Origin: Deltaproteobacteria bacterium
GTDB lineage: Bacteria; Myxococcota; Myxococcia; Myxococcales; 40CM-4-68-19
DNA: 64,000 nt
Assembly: GCA_005879315.1 (NCBI GenBank)
Contig: VBLC01000071.1
Coordinates: forward strand, 1-64,000
Direction: 5' to 3'
Below, piece after piece: positions 63,792 to 64,000 of the stretch. Numbering within the stretch: position 1 is the stretch's first letter; every line of letters starts with the position of its first letter. Below the pieces are notes generated by a model that saw only the letters and a program-made list of their open reading frames with translations, was not told where the DNA came from and did no database searches. Made by a program: the position numbers and the translations under genes.

Positions 63792-64000
63792 ATGCGCATT
63801 TCGAAGAAGCTTTGCCTTTTGCTCGCGCTCGCCTGCGCCGGCGCGCAAAAGACCGCCGGACCGCCCGGCCGGGATGGCCGCAAGCTGATGGTGGTCGGCG
63901 TCAACGACACCCACGGCGGCCTGCTTGCCGTTCCTCCGCCGAAGTCGCTGGCTGCCCTCACCAAGAGCGAGATCGGCGGCGCCGACTGGTTCGCCGGCTG
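63792..64000 (+). CDS. 5'-nucleotidase/metallophosphoesterase-like lipoprotein (5' part only)
   Basis: The first 69 residues are visible; the gene runs off the right edge. A lipobox (CLLLALACAG) is followed by KLMVVGVNDTHGGLLAVPPP. The NDTHG motif is the first metal-binding element of UshA-type 5'-nucleotidases, which cleave nucleotides in the periplasm. GGAAAGGGGAG directly precedes the ATG. The rest of the enzyme cannot be checked here. Confidence 0.75.
   Translation, partial: MRISKKLCLLLALACAGAQKTAGPPGRDGRKLMVVGVNDTHGGLLAVPPPKSLAALTKSEIGGADWFAG

Overview
This 64 kb window is high-GC chromosomal DNA that reads as a myxobacterium (Myxococcota). Lineage markers visible in the sequence are an overlapping carD-carG pair (28.2 kb), a protein with an MXAN_5187-type C-terminal domain (37 kb), a GltJ/AgmX-like zinc-ribbon/GYF/TonB-type protein (54 kb) and a DUF4388 (PATAN) protein (39 kb). 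The lysine/alanine/proline-rich tail on CarD recalls Anaeromyxobacter-type CarD more than the AT-hook tail of Myxococcus. Genes are tightly packed and many junctions overlap by four bases in the form NTGA.

Layout. 0-2.3 kb: the 5' part of a biotin-dependent acyl-CoA carboxylase gene (minus strand) and two unknown genes. 2.3-19.9 kb: a complete dcw (division and cell wall) cluster on the minus strand: mraZ, a STAS-domain gene, rsmH, ftsL, ftsI, murE, murF, mraY, murD, ftsW, murG, murC, murB, ftsQ, ftsA, ftsZ. It makes the lipid-linked peptidoglycan precursor and the divisome. It is headed by a -35 element and three 10-bp-spaced GTGG repeats that look like MraZ operator boxes. 20-27 kb: a DUF4105/DUF3015 pair, an M1 aminopeptidase, a degenerate trehalose-phosphatase-like protein, a long-chain acyl-CoA dehydrogenase and a small membrane-anchored ORF. 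27.3-31.8 kb (plus strand): carD-carG, a membrane-anchored unknown protein, a GT-C glycosyltransferase, a conserved unknown protein and a small ferredoxin. 31.8-37.8 kb: a CpoB/YbgF-Pal lipoprotein pair, a class A penicillin-binding protein and the MXAN_5187-like protein. 37.9-48.4 kb: truD, DUF4388 protein, DsbA-like protein, TPR lipoprotein, radical SAM protein, DHH phosphoesterase, a four-helix-bundle (S23) gene inside long inverted repeats, YceI, glutamate-cysteine ligase and frr. 48.4-55.2 kb: pyrH, then an overlapping operon running from a GltJ-like gene through two BMC vertex proteins (EutN/CcmL), a class II aldolase and an N6-adenine methyltransferase to rmuC. 55.3-62.1 kb: a cyclophilin and a compact cluster for the ethylmalonyl-CoA pathway (Ccr, epimerase fused to a B12 domain, mutase, methylsuccinyl-CoA dehydrogenase-like enzyme, two MaoC hydratases). 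62.3-64 kb: PilZ, FIST and the start of a 5'-nucleotidase-like lipoprotein.

How it fits together. The ethylmalonyl-CoA cluster would convert crotonyl-CoA to mesaconyl-CoA and methylmalyl-CoA. The acyl-CoA carboxylase at the left edge could handle the propionyl-CoA that this route releases. The most unusual item is the roughly 600-bp element at 44.55-45.15 kb. In it an S23 gene is flanked by about 80-bp inverted arms, each of which is itself a REP-like double hairpin; its ribosome-binding site is buried in a 21-bp stem and it has its own terminator. Other points of interest are apparent CTG starts at two CTGA junctions, a Pal with a cysteine-rich insert, a MITE-like element at the end of rmuC, and a microcompartment-vertex operon without visible hexameric shell genes.
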